The position numbers were made by a program, and so were the translations under genes. A stretch of DNA of 64,000 nt, from contig DATMAT010000008.1 in NCBI GenBank assembly GCA_035559815.1, positions 1 through 64,000 on the forward strand. The letters are read 5' to 3'. Shown here piece by piece: positions 8,452 to 16,997 of this stretch. The notes below the pieces were generated by a model. The model made no database searches and had not been told where the DNA came from. It saw only the letters and a program-made list of their open reading frames with translations. This stretch comes from Thermodesulfobacteriota bacterium (GTDB lineage Bacteria; Desulfobacterota_D; UBA1144; Nemesobacterales; CSP1-2). Each line of letters opens with the position of its first letter. Position 1 is the stretch's first letter.

Positions 8452-9735
8452 TATAAGTCTGTTTATGTAGGTTTTGATACTCGGCAGCTTACAGGGGGGT
8501 TCATTCGTTTGTTTTCAATCTTATTTCTCCTCGCTTCTCTGTTCTTGCTCTTCGGTTGCTCAAAAGCTTCGGAGGAGAATATTAGCTTGGGACCTCGCTA
8601 TGAAATAACCCATCCCGGCAAGGGACACGAAGTACATATCTCCGATGCTTCAGTCGCGGTCACTCCGGAAGGGAAGACCTTAATAGCCTGGATTTCACAG
8701 GATGGGGAGACTAACAATGTTTACATAACCAGTCCCGGGGAGGGGGAAGGAAAGTTTGTCCGGGTCAATCCGGATGGCACCAGTGCGGATTCTATTCACC
8801 AGGCACCGGGGATAGCAACAGGGCCTGGAGGAGAGGTTTACGTTTCATGGTCCTCGAAAAAACCAATGCCGGAAGGGGTGCTGTTTGCATCAGACCTTTA
8901 TATATCCCGGTCATCGAATGGAAGGTTGAGCATTGACCATCATTTGCGCGTTAACGAAGACCTTCCTATTTCCCACTCGTTCGAGGGGCTTGACGTCTCT
9001 CCCGATGGTACATTGTATATATCCTGGATAGACAGCCGTGAAGGCTGGAATAATCCGGCTACTTTTCTGGCACGTATTATTGATAGGGGCACTAAGATTG
9101 ATAGGACTGTAAAGCTGGACGATAGCACCTGTGTTTGCTGTCGTATAGATGTGGCTACAGGCCCCAAAAACGAGGTAGCCGTTCTCTGGAGGAAAGTGTT
9201 CCCGGAGAACATACGCGACATGGTGATGGCAGCATCTTCAGGCGGTCTAATAACCCAGCCAAGGCTCGTTCATGCCGACGGATGGAAGATTAATGCCTGC
9301 CCGCATCGGGGCGGCAGTGTAGCCATTGACCGGGAAGGGAATAAGTATGTCGTCTGGTACACCGAGGGAAACGGTGAAAAGCCAAGTCTTCTCTTCGCGG
9401 TTTCATCGGATGGTGAGAATTTCTCCCCGCCAAAGCGTTTAGACGAATCTGCCGGTTCAATTCCCGATCATCTGCGAATGGCGGTTAATAAAGATGGCCA
9501 GGCGGTTATGGTCTGGGAAGATTCAACTGCGGTTCGCCGCCGGGTTCTATTGAGATACACTACCGACCGGGGGAAGAGCTTTAGTCCCATTCGGGTGCTT
9601 TCTCAGGCGGTAAAGGCTTATGCTCCTGATATCTCAACAACAGCGGATGGCGATTTTGTGGTTTCATGGCACGAGGAGCAATTTCCGGTAACGAAGACTA
9701 TAGTCCAGCATTTCAGTCTTAAAGGTGCGGATTGA
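8446..9735 (+). CDS. Beta-propeller (sialidase/BNR-like) lipoprotein with CxCC motif
   Basis: Surface or periplasmic lipoprotein. The lipobox LFLLFGC follows a hydrophobic segment. The mature domain has repeated Asp-box-like and blade motifs (SPDGTLYISWIDSREGW, DREGNKYVVWYTEGNGE, SSDGENFSPPKRL, TTDRGKSFSPIRVL) typical of six-bladed sialidase-fold propellers. A distinctive DDSTCVCCR motif (~9121-9144) and NACPHRGG (~9295-9315) could bind a metal or form disulphides. The frame is open from a TTG at 8290, but bases 8347-8451 are a dispersed repeat. The likeliest starts are ATG 8446, itself in the repeat end, or TTG 8509 just before the signal. It lies between the TonB receptor and TonB, so it probably helps bind the receptor's ligand. 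No sialidase activity is implied. Confidence 0.75.
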   Translation: MTYKSVYVGFDTRQLTGGFIRLFSILFLLASLFLLFGCSKASEENISLGPRYEITHPGKGHEVHISDASVAVTPEGKTLIAWISQDGETNNVYITSPGEGEGKFVRVNPDGTSADSIHQAPGIATGPGGEVYVSWSSKKPMPEGVLFASDLYISRSSNGRLSIDHHLRVNEDLPISHSFEGLDVSPDGTLYISWIDSREGWNNPATFLARIIDRGTKIDRTVKLDDSTCVCCRIDVATGPKNEVAVLWRKVFPENIRDMVMAASSGGLITQPRLVHADGWKINACPHRGGSVAIDREGNKYVVWYTEGNGEKPSLLFAVSSDGENFSPPKRLDESAGSIPDHLRMAVNKDGQAVMVWEDSTAVRRRVLLRYTTDRGKSFSPIRVLSQAVKAYAPDISTTADGDFVVSWHEEQFPVTKTIVQHFSLKGAD

Positions 9736-9855
9736 GCGAAATCTAGGCGGTTGAGATTATATTAGGTTTTGTTTAGTTTATATGGAAACGAAAAGGATGG
9801 ATTATTAGGCTTGATTAATTAAGAATGCATCTACGCAGGATACGGGGTTAACTTT

Positions 9856-10569
9856 ATGTTCGGTATCAATCTCAGGAATTTCCTCATAATATCCTTAGTT
9901 TTACATATCGTTTTGTTGTCTCTAGCTTCTGCTTTTCTGGTGGAATCCATAGAGGAGTTTACAAGACCAAGTCCAATTGAGGTAGGAATCGTCGCCACCT
10001 ATACAAACCCCTCCGAAAGAACAAACTCTTTAGAGTCTTTTCCTAAAGAACTACCCAAGCCGGAGAAGAGGGTTGAAAAGCCAGTTGTTCCTATCAAGGA
10101 AAAAAGGGAAACACAGAAGAAAAAAGAAATAGCAAAGAAGGTTAACGAGCCTGTAGTCGAGCAAAGCGAAACAAATCCGACCCGAAATGGGATTTTTGAG
10201 TCGATAGAGAAGGTTGAAAACACCACCGTTACAAGTATCAGTGAGCAGGTAACGGAGTATATATCCGGTCATGATTCTCAAAAGAGTGATGAGCTTGCCT
10301 ATCCGGATTACAAGATAAACCCGAAGCCCAATTACCCGATGATAGCCAGGAGAAAAGGCTACGAGGGAGTAGTTCTACTGAAGGTTTGGGTTCTGGAAAA
10401 TGGAAGGGTGGGAAAGATTGAACTGCAAAAGTCGTCAAACTACGAGATGCTGGATAAATCGGCCATGAAGGCCGTTGAGAATTGGATATTTATACCCGGA
10501 AAGAAGAACGGAGAACCCATTTCCAGTTGGGTAACGGTTCCTGTTAAATTTCAGTTGAGTAGTGGGTGA
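9856..10569 (+). CDS. TonB family energy-transducing protein
   Basis: 237 residues. One N-terminal membrane helix (NFLIISLVLHIVLLSLASAFLV), a charged Pro/Lys-rich spacer that crosses the periplasm (PKELPKPEKRVEKPVVP), and a C-terminal TonB domain beginning YPMIARRKGYEGVVLLKVWV and ending in WVTVPVKFQL. It transfers inner-membrane energy to TonB-dependent receptors, presumably the one encoded just upstream. No clear Shine-Dalgarno precedes the ATG. It converges on the cupredoxin gene. Confidence 0.9.
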   Translation: MFGINLRNFLIISLVLHIVLLSLASAFLVESIEEFTRPSPIEVGIVATYTNPSERTNSLESFPKELPKPEKRVEKPVVPIKEKRETQKKKEIAKKVNEPVVEQSETNPTRNGIFESIEKVENTTVTSISEQVTEYISGHDSQKSDELAYPDYKINPKPNYPMIARRKGYEGVVLLKVWVLENGRVGKIELQKSSNYEMLDKSAMKAVENWIFIPGKKNGEPISSWVTVPVKFQLSSG

Positions 10570-10620
10570 TAAAATCGAGGAGCGCATGTACCTATATACA
10601 AATCATTGTCAGAGATAGTT

Positions 10621-10980
10621 TTAAGGAATCACCTTGATAGCACCGGTCATTGAATTATGCCTCTTGCAAAAGTAAGGATATTCTCCGGGTTTCTCAAATG
10701 TGAATGAATAGCTTTGTCCCTTCGTGAAAAAGCCGGAATCAAAAGCATCCCCCGGTTTATCCGGCGTGCCGTTTGTAACGCTGTGCTCTATTGCATCTCC
10801 ATTTGTCCAAACCACAGTAGTGCCAACTTCGACTTGCAGCGTCTTTGGTTTATAGGTAAAAAGTTTTATGTCCACATTGGTAGTATTAGATTGTTTGGTA
10901 TCTCCGGTAAAGGCTGAAAGGTTGGTTAAATTGTTTGTGAGTATTACAGCCATGAGTAAAACTAGCATGAGATTCTTCAT
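10621..10980 (-). CDS. Exported cupredoxin (plastocyanin/amicyanin-like)
   Basis: 119-residue blue-copper domain with a signal peptide (to about residue 23). The type 1 copper ligands are visible: His66 in AIEHSVTN, Cys105 in PYFC, His108 and Met111 in CKRHNSM (C-x2-H-x2-M spacing). It is probably a periplasmic electron carrier or copper carrier. It lies downstream of, and in the same direction as, the duplicated-domain lipoprotein gene, with a strong hairpin between them. Together with the multicopper oxidase at 24.5 kb it points to copper-dependent redox chemistry in the periplasm. Confidence 0.9.
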   Translation of the reverse strand: MKNLMLVLLMAVILTNNLTNLSAFTGDTKQSNTTNVDIKLFTYKPKTLQVEVGTTVVWTNGDAIEHSVTNGTPDKPGDAFDSGFFTKGQSYSFTFEKPGEYPYFCKRHNSMTGAIKVIP

Positions 10981-10995
10981 TCGTTAGCCCTCACA

Positions 10996-11036
10996 CAGGA
11001 AGTAACAGGCTTTAAAGATTTGCCTGTTACTTCCTG
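10996..11036. promoter_or_regulatory. Perfect 15-bp hairpin between lipoprotein and cupredoxin genes
   Basis: Arms CAGGAAGTAACAGGC (10996-11010) and GCCTGTTACTTCCTG (11022-11036) with an 11-base loop. On the minus strand it lies after the lipoprotein stop and about 15 bases before the cupredoxin start. It is not followed by a T-tract in that direction, so an mRNA stabiliser, processing site or translational control element is more likely than a terminator. In the plus direction a TTTTTT tract follows after seven bases, but no plus-strand gene would use it. Confidence 0.6.
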
Positions 11037-11059
11037 GAGCGAATTTTTTAGGCAACAAT

Positions 11060-12283
11060 TTACTTCATAGCAAAGTTATTGGGGAACTGTTTGACTATGG
11101 TTTCGGCCAGCGGGTCGCCGATCATCTGCATGTGGCTGGCTGCCGTCCTTAAGTCAGAATAGGCTTTGGCTTGATCTCCTCCAGCTTGAGCGTCGATCAC
11201 CGTTTTGAGAGTTAGAACGTGTGTTTTTACCAGGTCAGCCACTACATCTGTGGGTAGGGCGGGGCTTGCAGAGTTTAAGAATGCACCAAAATCCTGGGTG
11301 TACTGTACCAAATCGGCAACTGCTTTCTCCTGCTTTGCCTGGTCTTTCGTTGCTACACCAGTGGTATAATCGACGACAAAGCCGATGTGCTTACGCCACA
11401 GCGGAAGAAACGCTTCACCGGCCTCTGCCCCATAAACTGAGCCAATTGCCTTGGCTACGTCAACGGAATTGGCGTCAAGGGCTGCCGCTGCTGCCTCAAA
11501 TTCGGCTTGCCTACCGCCTAATGCCGCCCCGGTGGCTGATGCGGCTAAGAAAACGTGCTCACGGAGGAGGAGATTCAAATTAGAACGGAGTGTGGCGGCG
11601 GAAGAGTCGGTCGATCCAGGGAACTTGTCCGGGAACTGCTTGGCGATAGCCCCGGCATGGGCATCAGCAATCATGGGCATGTGGGCCGCCGCTGTGCGAA
11701 GAGAAGTGTATGCTTTCCCATAATCGCCGGCCGCCTGTGCGTCAATGACCTCCTTCAGGGTTAGGATGTGTCCCTTGACCAACTCAGCCACGACATCCAC
11801 CGGGAGCGAAGGGCTGGCCGAGTTTATGAAAGCGGCGAAATCCTGGCTGTACTGTATGAGGTTGGCAACAGCTTGGTCCTGTTTGGCTTTGTCATTTGTG
11901 GCTACCCCGGTGGTATAGTCGACAACAAACCCTATGTGCTTTCTCCATAACGGTAGAAATGCCTCACCGGCCTCAGGTCCATATACCGAGCCGTTCGCAT
12001 TGGCCAGGTCAATCGAGTTGCCGTCAAGGGCTGCCGCTGCCGCCTCAAACTCTGCCTGGCGCCCGCCAAGCGCCGCTCCGGTAGCGTCAGCGGCCAGGAA
12101 TACATGCTCCTGGAGTAGGCCGTTAAGTTTGGTGCGGAGCGCTGCCGCAGGGGTAGCGGACGTAGCTTCCACTGATTCCTTGGTCATCTCCTTATTGGTA
12201 GCGGATGCACATCCGATTAGCGTAACGAGCATCAGCGTTAAGGCCATCGAGACCGCTTTAAGCTTTGTTGAGAGAATGTACAT
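11060..12283 (-). CDS. Lipoprotein with duplicated ~165-residue His-conserved domain
   Basis: 407 residues from the ATG at 12283, preceded by AGGAGG (an upstream extension to 12364 has no such site). Lipobox LVTLIGC. The mature protein is two highly similar tandem domains, each starting LRTKLNGLLQEHVFLAA / LRSNLNLLLREHVFLAA and containing AALGGRQAEFEAAAAALD, YGxEAGEAFLPLWRKHIGFV and an AxHM segment. Four His are conserved in both copies (REH/QEH, RKHIG, GH/TH before LTLK, AAHM/ASHM). The segments look helical, so a four-helix-bundle-like fold that binds a metal or cofactor is possible. The family is not recognised. It lies upstream of the cupredoxin gene. Confidence 0.75.
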   Translation of the reverse strand: MYILSTKLKAVSMALTLMLVTLIGCASATNKEMTKESVEATSATPAAALRTKLNGLLQEHVFLAADATGAALGGRQAEFEAAAAALDGNSIDLANANGSVYGPEAGEAFLPLWRKHIGFVVDYTTGVATNDKAKQDQAVANLIQYSQDFAAFINSASPSLPVDVVAELVKGHILTLKEVIDAQAAGDYGKAYTSLRTAAAHMPMIADAHAGAIAKQFPDKFPGSTDSSAATLRSNLNLLLREHVFLAASATGAALGGRQAEFEAAAAALDANSVDVAKAIGSVYGAEAGEAFLPLWRKHIGFVVDYTTGVATKDQAKQEKAVADLVQYTQDFGAFLNSASPALPTDVVADLVKTHVLTLKTVIDAQAGGDQAKAYSDLRTAASHMQMIGDPLAETIVKQFPNNFAMK

Positions 12284-12498
12284 GTCATCTCCTCCTATAA
12301 TTAAATTTCTTTTCCTATATATACGGTTATATAGTTGTGTTTGGATTAATTGATGGGGCAGCAATTAAATTGGAAAGGGAAATAATTCCAGGCAGTGGTA
12401 TCTCAAATATCGGATTTGTAGTATATTTCTATCTGCGGTTGACTAAATTACTTTTTGAATCACGGAATTAAATTTAAGTAGGCAGGGATTAAACCCAA

Positions 12499-14736
12499 TT
12501 GACCTTCGTAGAAATGTTCTTTTCAAATAGAGTGCTCATATCGCTATTCATAATAGTTTTCGTATCGTTCATACTGCTTTTTTTTCCGCTTGTGGGAACT
12601 CTAGGGTTTGAATTCTCTATAGTGATTGCTTTCATCGCCGCATTTATTTCGGTTTTTATTTCCGCCGAATATATAAACCTAGACCTTAGCAAAAGATTCG
12701 CTAAGGAGAGAAGGTTCTCAGACCTGGCGTCCTCTATCTTCATAATTAATTTCATACTGATTGCCCTCCCTTTTTGTATCGCGTCCATAAGCTCTATCGT
12801 CAGGAAAGACTGTTATATAAAGGAGGGAATAATCTTCTATGTCTTGATACCGGTCGTTACCGTTTTCTTTTCCACCTCGTTGGGTCTTTTTCTGGGAATA
12901 GTATTCCCCAGAAGAGGATTTTTTCTGGGGGCTATTATACTGATCGGCACGATTTGCTACTCGCTCTGGCAACTCTACGTTAATCCGCCCATTTTTTTCT
13001 ATAATGCGGTGGTCGGTTTTTTCCCGGGCCCGCTCTATGACCAGGCAATACCGATAACCCCTACACTGGTGATATACCGGTTAAGCGTCGTTTGCTGGGG
13101 CATACTTTTCTTGCTATTGTTGAAACTCATACGAGGTTTAAGGTTCGGTGCGGTGAGGTGGGGAAGCATCTTTGGCCTTTTATTTATTGTTCTGCTCCTG
13201 GCCGTTTTTCATGTAAAAAGGGAGGAACTGGGAGTGAGCTACACCCGGGATTACATTACCCGGAACTTCCTGAAGGGTTCCCTTGAAACCGAGCATTTTG
13301 TGATTTATTACGTCCCCGGCACGCCGGAAGCCAAGCAAATAGACCTGATTGCTGGCGACCATGAATGGCGCTACAACCAACTGAAGCATTTTCTTGATAT
13401 CAAATCAGAGGAGAAGATTCAGTCCTACATCTACCCGAATGAGCAGATGAGGAAAAGACTAATCGGGGCCGGGGAAACAACCATCGCCAACCCGATTCAC
13501 AGGGAAATACACCTGGTTTACGATTCATTCCCAAACCCGGTGCTTAAACACGAGCTCACCCACGTCATGTCGTCCGAGTTTGGCATGAGGGTTTTAAGGA
13601 TAAGTCCCAAGGTCGGTCTCTTGGAGGGACTGGCCGTTGCCGCTGATTGGGGTGTTGCTAACGGGCTTACTCCTCATCAATGGTCGGAGTCGATGTTTAA
13701 AGCCGGTACTGCACCGGATGTTAGGGATATGGTGGGGTTTGGTTTCTGGTATGCCCCGCCCAAGAAAAGTTACACCCTGATGGGCTCGTTTTGCCGCTAC
13801 CTGATCGATACCTATGGAATTGAAAAATTTAAGACCGTTTATAGAACCGGAGATTTTTCGGTTTATGGAAAGAGCCTTGATGAACTGATCTCCGAATGGA
13901 AGGCCTTTCTCAGCACCGTTCCCATTCCGGAGAATGCACCCATCCTGGCCGAGTACAGGTTCAGCGAGCCCAGTATTTTCAAGGCCACTTGTCCCAGGAA
14001 GGTAGCTGCTTTGAAAGAGGCCGGCTTCAGGGCGCTAAACGGGGGCAATTTGTACGAGGCTAAGAATTACTTCATCCAGGCCTTGAATTATAGCGGTAAG
14101 GACCCTGTGCTTATAGACAGCCTGGCCTATGTTTATTACTATGACCAGGACTACGATAAGCTTCTTGATATAGTCGAAGGAGCAGACTCCGTTCCGGCAG
14201 TGGATAAGAATATCCTGGAGAACCTTCGCGGAAACGCATTATGGCAGTCGGGTAAGGCAGGGCAGGCAGAGTCCGTTTTCCGTTCACTTCTAGAAAAAAC
14301 ACTACCCGATGATATAAAAAGGGAGCTGGAAATAAAGCTTAGCTCCATATCGGCTGGAGGGGAAATTGAGGAGAAGATGCGTAAGTACTTCGGCACCAGG
14401 GACAAGCTTACGCAAGTAGTCGTGCTTCAGGAAATCATAAGAGATTTTCCCTCTTACGCCCCTGCCTATTACCTTCTCGGAAGAATATTCTATGCGGATA
14501 AAAACTATTGGATGGCGGTACCCTTCCTTACCGAGGCCGATTTGCTCCTCCTTCCATCGATCAACCTGCAACAGGAGAACTCCCGTATTCTCGGCGTATC
14601 ACTTTTTGCGGTAGGCGATTATGCTGGTGCGATGTACCGATTTTATCGTATAGTGGAAACAAACCAGGACGGTGCATTAAAGGACTTTGCCCTCGATTTT
14701 ATGGAAAGATGCCGGTGGGCGGAAGGCAGGAAGTAA
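12499..14736 (+). CDS. Membrane-anchored HExxH (gluzincin-type) peptidase with C-terminal TPRs
   Basis: 745 residues from TTG 12499 (ATG 12514 is an alternative). Residues ~1-240 form about eight to ten membrane helices. A peptidase-like domain follows with H351-E-L-T-H355 and a downstream Glu376 in LLEGLAVAAD, the H-E-x-x-H...E pattern of zinc gluzincins. Residues ~500-740 are TPR-like helical repeats (ALKEAGFRALNGGNLYEAKN and others). The domain order suggests a protease tethered in the inner membrane with a periplasmic or cytoplasmic TPR arm. Substrate unknown. It is divergent from the lipoprotein gene. Confidence 0.75.
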   Translation: MTFVEMFFSNRVLISLFIIVFVSFILLFFPLVGTLGFEFSIVIAFIAAFISVFISAEYINLDLSKRFAKERRFSDLASSIFIINFILIALPFCIASISSIVRKDCYIKEGIIFYVLIPVVTVFFSTSLGLFLGIVFPRRGFFLGAIILIGTICYSLWQLYVNPPIFFYNAVVGFFPGPLYDQAIPITPTLVIYRLSVVCWGILFLLLLKLIRGLRFGAVRWGSIFGLLFIVLLLAVFHVKREELGVSYTRDYITRNFLKGSLETEHFVIYYVPGTPEAKQIDLIAGDHEWRYNQLKHFLDIKSEEKIQSYIYPNEQMRKRLIGAGETTIANPIHREIHLVYDSFPNPVLKHELTHVMSSEFGMRVLRISPKVGLLEGLAVAADWGVANGLTPHQWSESMFKAGTAPDVRDMVGFGFWYAPPKKSYTLMGSFCRYLIDTYGIEKFKTVYRTGDFSVYGKSLDELISEWKAFLSTVPIPENAPILAEYRFSEPSIFKATCPRKVAALKEAGFRALNGGNLYEAKNYFIQALNYSGKDPVLIDSLAYVYYYDQDYDKLLDIVEGADSVPAVDKNILENLRGNALWQSGKAGQAESVFRSLLEKTLPDDIKRELEIKLSSISAGGEIEEKMRKYFGTRDKLTQVVVLQEIIRDFPSYAPAYYLLGRIFYADKNYWMAVPFLTEADLLLLPSINLQQENSRILGVSLFAVGDYAGAMYRFYRIVETNQDGALKDFALDFMERCRWAEGRK

Positions 14737-15130
14737 AAGCAACTCTTTCTGAGTTATGCATTCCTTCCAATACAACTCTAGTATATCTCAGACTTGTCCG
14801 AGGTATAAGGGATTGGTTCGTCTAAACTAAATAAGTATGGAAGGATGATTTAAAGAAAGAGGAGTTCGTCCTTCGACTCCGCTCAGGACGAACGGGTTTT
14901 TCACTCCTTATTCCTTCAGTGGAATTTGCACCGAATTCATCGAACGTACTCAGAGCAGACTCTGAGCAGTGTCGAGAGATGCTGAGGTGGTTCAATTTTA
15001 GTTAGATTAGAATACCTACTGATTATTTCTTCAGGAGGTTATTTCCCATAGTTTGTATTGCTTCGATAAAATCTGGTGACAGTTTTTTGTGGACCGGTAC
15101 ATGCTGACACCTAAATCAAGATAAAATCTG
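14737..15130. repeat. Intergenic region with TTCGACTCCGCTCA repeats
   Basis: No gene seen. At 14864-14893 there is an inverted repeat with GTTCGTCCT / AGGACGAAC arms around TCGACTCCGCTC. A degenerate second unit follows at about 14937-14990 (ATCGAACGTACTCAG...CTGAGCAGTGTCGAGAG). The rest is AT-rich and leads into the lspA promoter. Confidence 0.6.
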
Positions 15131-15158
15131 TTGAAGTAATCTCTTTGTCCGATATAAT
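15131..15158 (+). promoter_or_regulatory. Putative promoter of lspA
   Basis: TTGAAG, 16 bases, then TATAAT at 15153-15158. The lspA ATG is at 15167, so a transcript starting about seven bases after the -10 box would begin at or just before the start codon (leaderless). Only a weak GTGGA precedes the ATG. Confidence 0.55.
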
Positions 15159-15166
15159 CTAGTGGA

Positions 15167-15652
15167 ATGAATAAATATAAAGTCGTCATTTTTGTTTCAT
15201 TATTCATTGTGATAGCAGACCAGATAACCAAGTGGGCGATAAGAGCGAATCTGTCCCTCTTAGAGAGGGTACCGGTGCTGCCATTCCTGGATATAACCCA
15301 TATCCGGAACAAAGGGGCGGCTTTCGGAATTTTTAATGACCTGCCCGAGAATTTGAGGATGCCCCTTTTTGTCCTGGTGCTGGTTCTTGCAGTCATAGTA
15401 ATTTTTGTTTTTCTTAACAAAACCGATCCTAGAGATAGGATTCTGATTTATTCTCTATCTCTTATCCTGGGCGGGGCTATAGGGAATTCCATCGATAGAT
15501 TCAGGCTGGGATACGTCACCGACTTCATAGATTTTCATTGGTTTGGTGATACCCGGTATCACTGGCCTCCTTTTAATGTCGCCGATTCGGCAATCACTAT
15601 CGGCGTAATCTTAATCCTATTCGATGCTTTCTTCCTGAAGAGAGGTAGATAA
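15167..15652 (+). CDS. lspA: Lipoprotein signal peptidase (signal peptidase II)
   Basis: 161-residue inner-membrane aspartyl peptidase that cuts the signal peptide of diacylglyceryl-prolipoproteins. Four membrane helices and the conserved blocks are visible: IADQITKW, NKGAAFGIF, GGAIGNSIDRFRLGYVTDFIDFHW and FNVADSAITIG, with the catalytic Asp pair in N-x-x-D-R and VADS. Length is typical. The riboflavin synthase gene starts two bases after its stop, so the two are co-transcribed. The many lipoproteins in this window would be its substrates. Confidence 0.96.
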   Translation: MNKYKVVIFVSLFIVIADQITKWAIRANLSLLERVPVLPFLDITHIRNKGAAFGIFNDLPENLRMPLFVLVLVLAVIVIFVFLNKTDPRDRILIYSLSLILGGAIGNSIDRFRLGYVTDFIDFHWFGDTRYHWPPFNVADSAITIGVILILFDAFFLKRGR

Positions 15653-15654
15653 TT

Positions 15655-16287
15655 ATGTTCACCGGTATAGTTGAGGACGTGGGTAAGGTTAGAGATATAA
15701 AGAGCCGCGCTAAAGAGGTTCTTTTTACCATCGAGGTAAAAAATATTGACGCGAAGGAAATAAAGCTCGGAGAGAGTATCGCTGTAAACGGCACTTGCCT
15801 GACCGTGACTTCCGTCCGGAAAAACACGTTCACCGTCGAAGCTTCGCAAGAGACCTTGGCCAGGACTAACCTTTCCAAGCTGAAGGTCGGGAGCCAGGTA
15901 AACCTGGAACGCTCCCTTAAGTTAGGGGATAGGCTGGGCGGGCATATCGTCAACGGGCATATAGATGGGGTAGGAAAGATAGAATCCACGGCGAATAGGG
16001 GAAAATCAATCGAGGTATGGTTTTCTATCCCGGAAGGGCTTTCTAGATACGTAGTGGAGAAAGGCTCGGTAGCCGTTGACGGCGTTAGTCTTACGGTAAA
16101 CGAAGTGAATGGAAACAGGTTTTCAGTGAATATAATTCCGTACACACAGGAGGCTACGATATTCTCGCACATGAAAAAAGGGCAGATGGTTAACATAGAA
16201 TGCGATATAATCGGGAAATATGTGGAGAAGCTCGTGACGGGTGGGGGCGGAAAGAGAGATATCAGGGAGTTAATCGAGAAGTTGTAG
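15655..16287 (+). CDS. ribE: Riboflavin synthase, alpha subunit
   Basis: 210 residues. Dismutates two 6,7-dimethyl-8-ribityllumazine molecules to riboflavin plus a pyrimidinedione. Starts with the hallmark MFTGIVEDVGKV and has the two lumazine-binding repeats (first GESIAVNGTCLTV, second GSVAVDGVSLTVNEV), plus GGHIVNGHIDGVG. Normal length. It directly follows lspA with a two-base gap. No FMN riboswitch was seen upstream; other rib genes are not in the window. Confidence 0.96.
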   Translation: MFTGIVEDVGKVRDIKSRAKEVLFTIEVKNIDAKEIKLGESIAVNGTCLTVTSVRKNTFTVEASQETLARTNLSKLKVGSQVNLERSLKLGDRLGGHIVNGHIDGVGKIESTANRGKSIEVWFSIPEGLSRYVVEKGSVAVDGVSLTVNEVNGNRFSVNIIPYTQEATIFSHMKKGQMVNIECDIIGKYVEKLVTGGGGKRDIRELIEKL

Positions 16288-16429
16288 TAGTTAGTCATGA
16301 CCAGGTTGACTAAACCGGTTTCGGGTTTCAAGTTTCCGAGTTTCGGGTATAAACAAACACGAAACGCAAAACTCGGAACTAGAAGCCTGGCGATTATTCA
16401 TATTTATCAGTGATCTGATATTTGAAATC

Positions 16430-16954
16430 GTGAATAAGAACAGAAACTTAAATAACATCTACCTCATCGGCTTCATGGGCGCTGGAAAAACGAGTGTAGG
16501 GAGAATACTGGCTAAAAGTCTCAGGATGGGTTTTGTGGATATTGACGATAGGATAGAGAAAGAGCTGGGTATGACTATTTCTCAAATATTCTCAAAGTGG
16601 GGAGAGGACTATTTCAGGGATGCCGAGACAAAAATGCTTAGAGTTGTCTCCGGAAATGGAGCGCAGGTAATCGCCACAGGCGGGGGTATAGTTCTTCGGG
16701 ATGAGAATTGGGATACCATGAGGGAGAACGGAGTTACAGTTTACTTGAAGGCGTCGGCAGAGGCTCTCTGGAACAGAATTAAGCACAACACTACACGTCC
16801 GCTCCTTCAAGTAGAAGACCCGTTTAAGAAAGCGGTTGAGATTCTTTCTGGGAGGATTCCTTTATACGAAAGAGCAGATTTGGTCATAGATACGGAGAAT
16901 CTTACTCCACATGAAGTGGCTTTAGAGATAACCGCAAAATTGGAAAATTTTTGA
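16430..16954 (+). CDS. aroK: Shikimate kinase
   Basis: 174 residues, GTG start. Phosphorylates shikimate in chorismate biosynthesis. P-loop GFMGAGKTSVG near the N-terminus, the substrate-binding DIDDRIEKELGMTISQIF and FRDAETKML, ATGGGIVLRDENW, and the lid RPLLQV. Length is typical. It stands 142 bases after ribE and may form part of the same transcription unit, though the gap has its own AT-rich region. Confidence 0.94.
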   Translation: MNKNRNLNNIYLIGFMGAGKTSVGRILAKSLRMGFVDIDDRIEKELGMTISQIFSKWGEDYFRDAETKMLRVVSGNGAQVIATGGGIVLRDENWDTMRENGVTVYLKASAEALWNRIKHNTTRPLLQVEDPFKKAVEILSGRIPLYERADLVIDTENLTPHEVALEITAKLENF

Positions 16955-16997
16955 TTTTCGGAATTAGGGTTTAACTACAGTTAAATGGAGGATTAAT

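Noticed and set aside
11221-12353. Several long plus-strand ORFs opposite the duplicated lipoprotein
   Set aside because: They are antisense shadows. The minus frame has a signal peptide, a ribosome site and domain duplication.
15597-16331. 244-codon minus-strand ORF opposite riboflavin synthase
   Set aside because: It is a shadow of a clearly identified ribE on the plus strand.
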